The position numbers and the translations under genes are program-made. Positions 13,477-14,074 of a stretch of 14,074 bases of DNA are shown piece by piece; position 1 is the first letter of the stretch; every line of letters begins with the position of its first letter. The notes under the pieces are model-generated. The model worked only from the letters and a program-made list of their open reading frames with translations. It did no database searches and had not been told where the DNA came from. Source of the DNA: UBA6772 sp963933205 (GTDB taxonomy: Bacteria > Bacteroidota > Bacteroidia > Flavobacteriales > UBA7430); NCBI GenBank assembly GCA_963933205.1, contig CAWVTK010000045.1, positions 1 through 14,074 of the forward strand, given 5' to 3'.

Positions 13477-14074
13477 ATGGATTGGAAGGCTAAAATTTTC
13501 ACCAACCACACAGAAGAATCTTTTAACAAATTAAGCTTAGAAATATTTTATTTTCAGGCAAAGCATAATCCTGTCTATAAAAAATACCTTTCCTTTTTAA
13601 AGATAAAAGTGTCCGAAATAAAAACTGTTAATGAAATTCCGTACTTACCCATTGCTTTTTTTAAAACCCACGAGGTAGTTTGCGAGCCTAACAATAGATT
13701 AGTTACCTACAGTAGTAGCGGTACTGGAGGAGTTCAAAGCAAACATATTGTACATGACTTAGAGCTGTACCAAGAAAGTTTTACTAAGGGTTTTGAGTAT
13801 TTTTACGGCTCTATAAAAGAGTATACTATTCTGGCACTACTTCCCTCTTATATGGAAAGAAAAGGCTCCTCTTTAATATACATGTGCGAAAAACTTATTG
13901 GTATTTCTCAGAAAAAAGAAAGCGGCTTTTACTTAAACGAGCACGCCTTACTTTTTGACGTCCTAAATAAATTAGAATCTCAAAAAAGAAAAACATTATT
14001 AATTGGGGTAAGTTTTGGATTACTCGACTTTACAGATCGATACAAAATAAACTTGGAAAATACGATTGTAATGG
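13477..14074 (+). CDS. LuxE-family acyl-protein synthetase-like enzyme (partial, runs off window)
   Basis: 199 residues are visible, open to the edge; family members in Bacteroidota run to roughly 320-330 residues, so about 60% is present. No signal peptide, so cytoplasmic. Recognisable family stretches are FYFQAKHNPVYKKYL (24-38), IPYLPIAFFKTHEV (54-67), a Ser/Gly-rich loop YSSSGTGG (78-85) in the place of the usual SSGTTG of adenylate-forming enzymes, and LALLPSYMERKGSSLIYM (119-136). LLIGVSFGLLDF (174-185) is followed by NTIVM just where the window ends. LuxE-type enzymes activate fatty acids as acyl-adenylates and pass them to a cysteine; the actual substrate of the Bacteroidota branch is not known to me. 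The A-rich leader AAAAATAAATAC before ATG is typical of flavobacterial starts. It is divergent from the protease array and looks functionally unrelated to it. Confidence 0.85.
   Translation, partial: MDWKAKIFTNHTEESFNKLSLEIFYFQAKHNPVYKKYLSFLKIKVSEIKTVNEIPYLPIAFFKTHEVVCEPNNRLVTYSSSGTGGVQSKHIVHDLELYQESFTKGFEYFYGSIKEYTILALLPSYMERKGSSLIYMCEKLIGISQKKESGFYLNEHALLFDVLNKLESQKRKTLLIGVSFGLLDFTDRYKINLENTIVM

Overview
The window is AT-rich DNA from a member of the Bacteroidota, most likely a marine-type Flavobacteriales. The evidence is three proteins ending in a type IX secretion system (T9SS) type A sorting tail, Cys-rich GCxDxxAxNY repeats, starts with A-rich leaders or no Shine-Dalgarno, -7 boxes resembling TAnnTTTG, and a LuxE-like protein of the type common in Bacteroidota. 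No T9SS machinery gene is present; the system is inferred from its cargo tails.

Layout. Four genes lie head-to-tail on the minus strand. From right to left they are: (i) 8399-13168, a 1589-aa secreted trypsin-like S1 protease with a long repeat stalk; (ii) 3663-8306, a 1547-aa paralogue whose S1 pocket and disulfides look elastase-like; (iii) 633-3497, a 954-aa secreted CotH-type kinase-fold protein; (iv) 1-386, the start of a further secreted protein whose N-terminus is a signal peptide joined directly to the last quarter of an S1 protease, with the catalytic His and Asp regions missing. A strong hairpin terminator follows each of genes i-iii, so they are probably separate transcription units. 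Divergently, at the right edge (13477-14074, plus strand), lies the first 199 residues of a LuxE/acyl-protein-synthetase-like protein.

How the genes relate. The three complete minus-strand proteins share about 340 C-terminal residues: two tandem 'GWS/GWN...GYLR' repeats, an 'NNMT...GDD...DG' beta domain, and the T9SS tail. This looks like a common export/anchoring cassette carrying different front ends: trypsin-like, elastase-like and CotH kinase. Both proteases have a very short pro-segment ending in Lys just before VVGG/IIGG. The trypsin-like enzyme could therefore activate itself and its neighbour. This is an inference from sequence and untested.

The stalks of both proteases alternate short GCxDxxAxNY...DGSC repeats with beta modules of about 100 residues. 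Each module has two half-motifs, 'SYxxEVSW' and 'DSYGDGWNG', flanking a central CLxDGC strand, and the half-motifs occur in both orders. The 308-base gap before the divergent LuxE-like gene holds a candidate promoter for each direction and nothing else I could identify.
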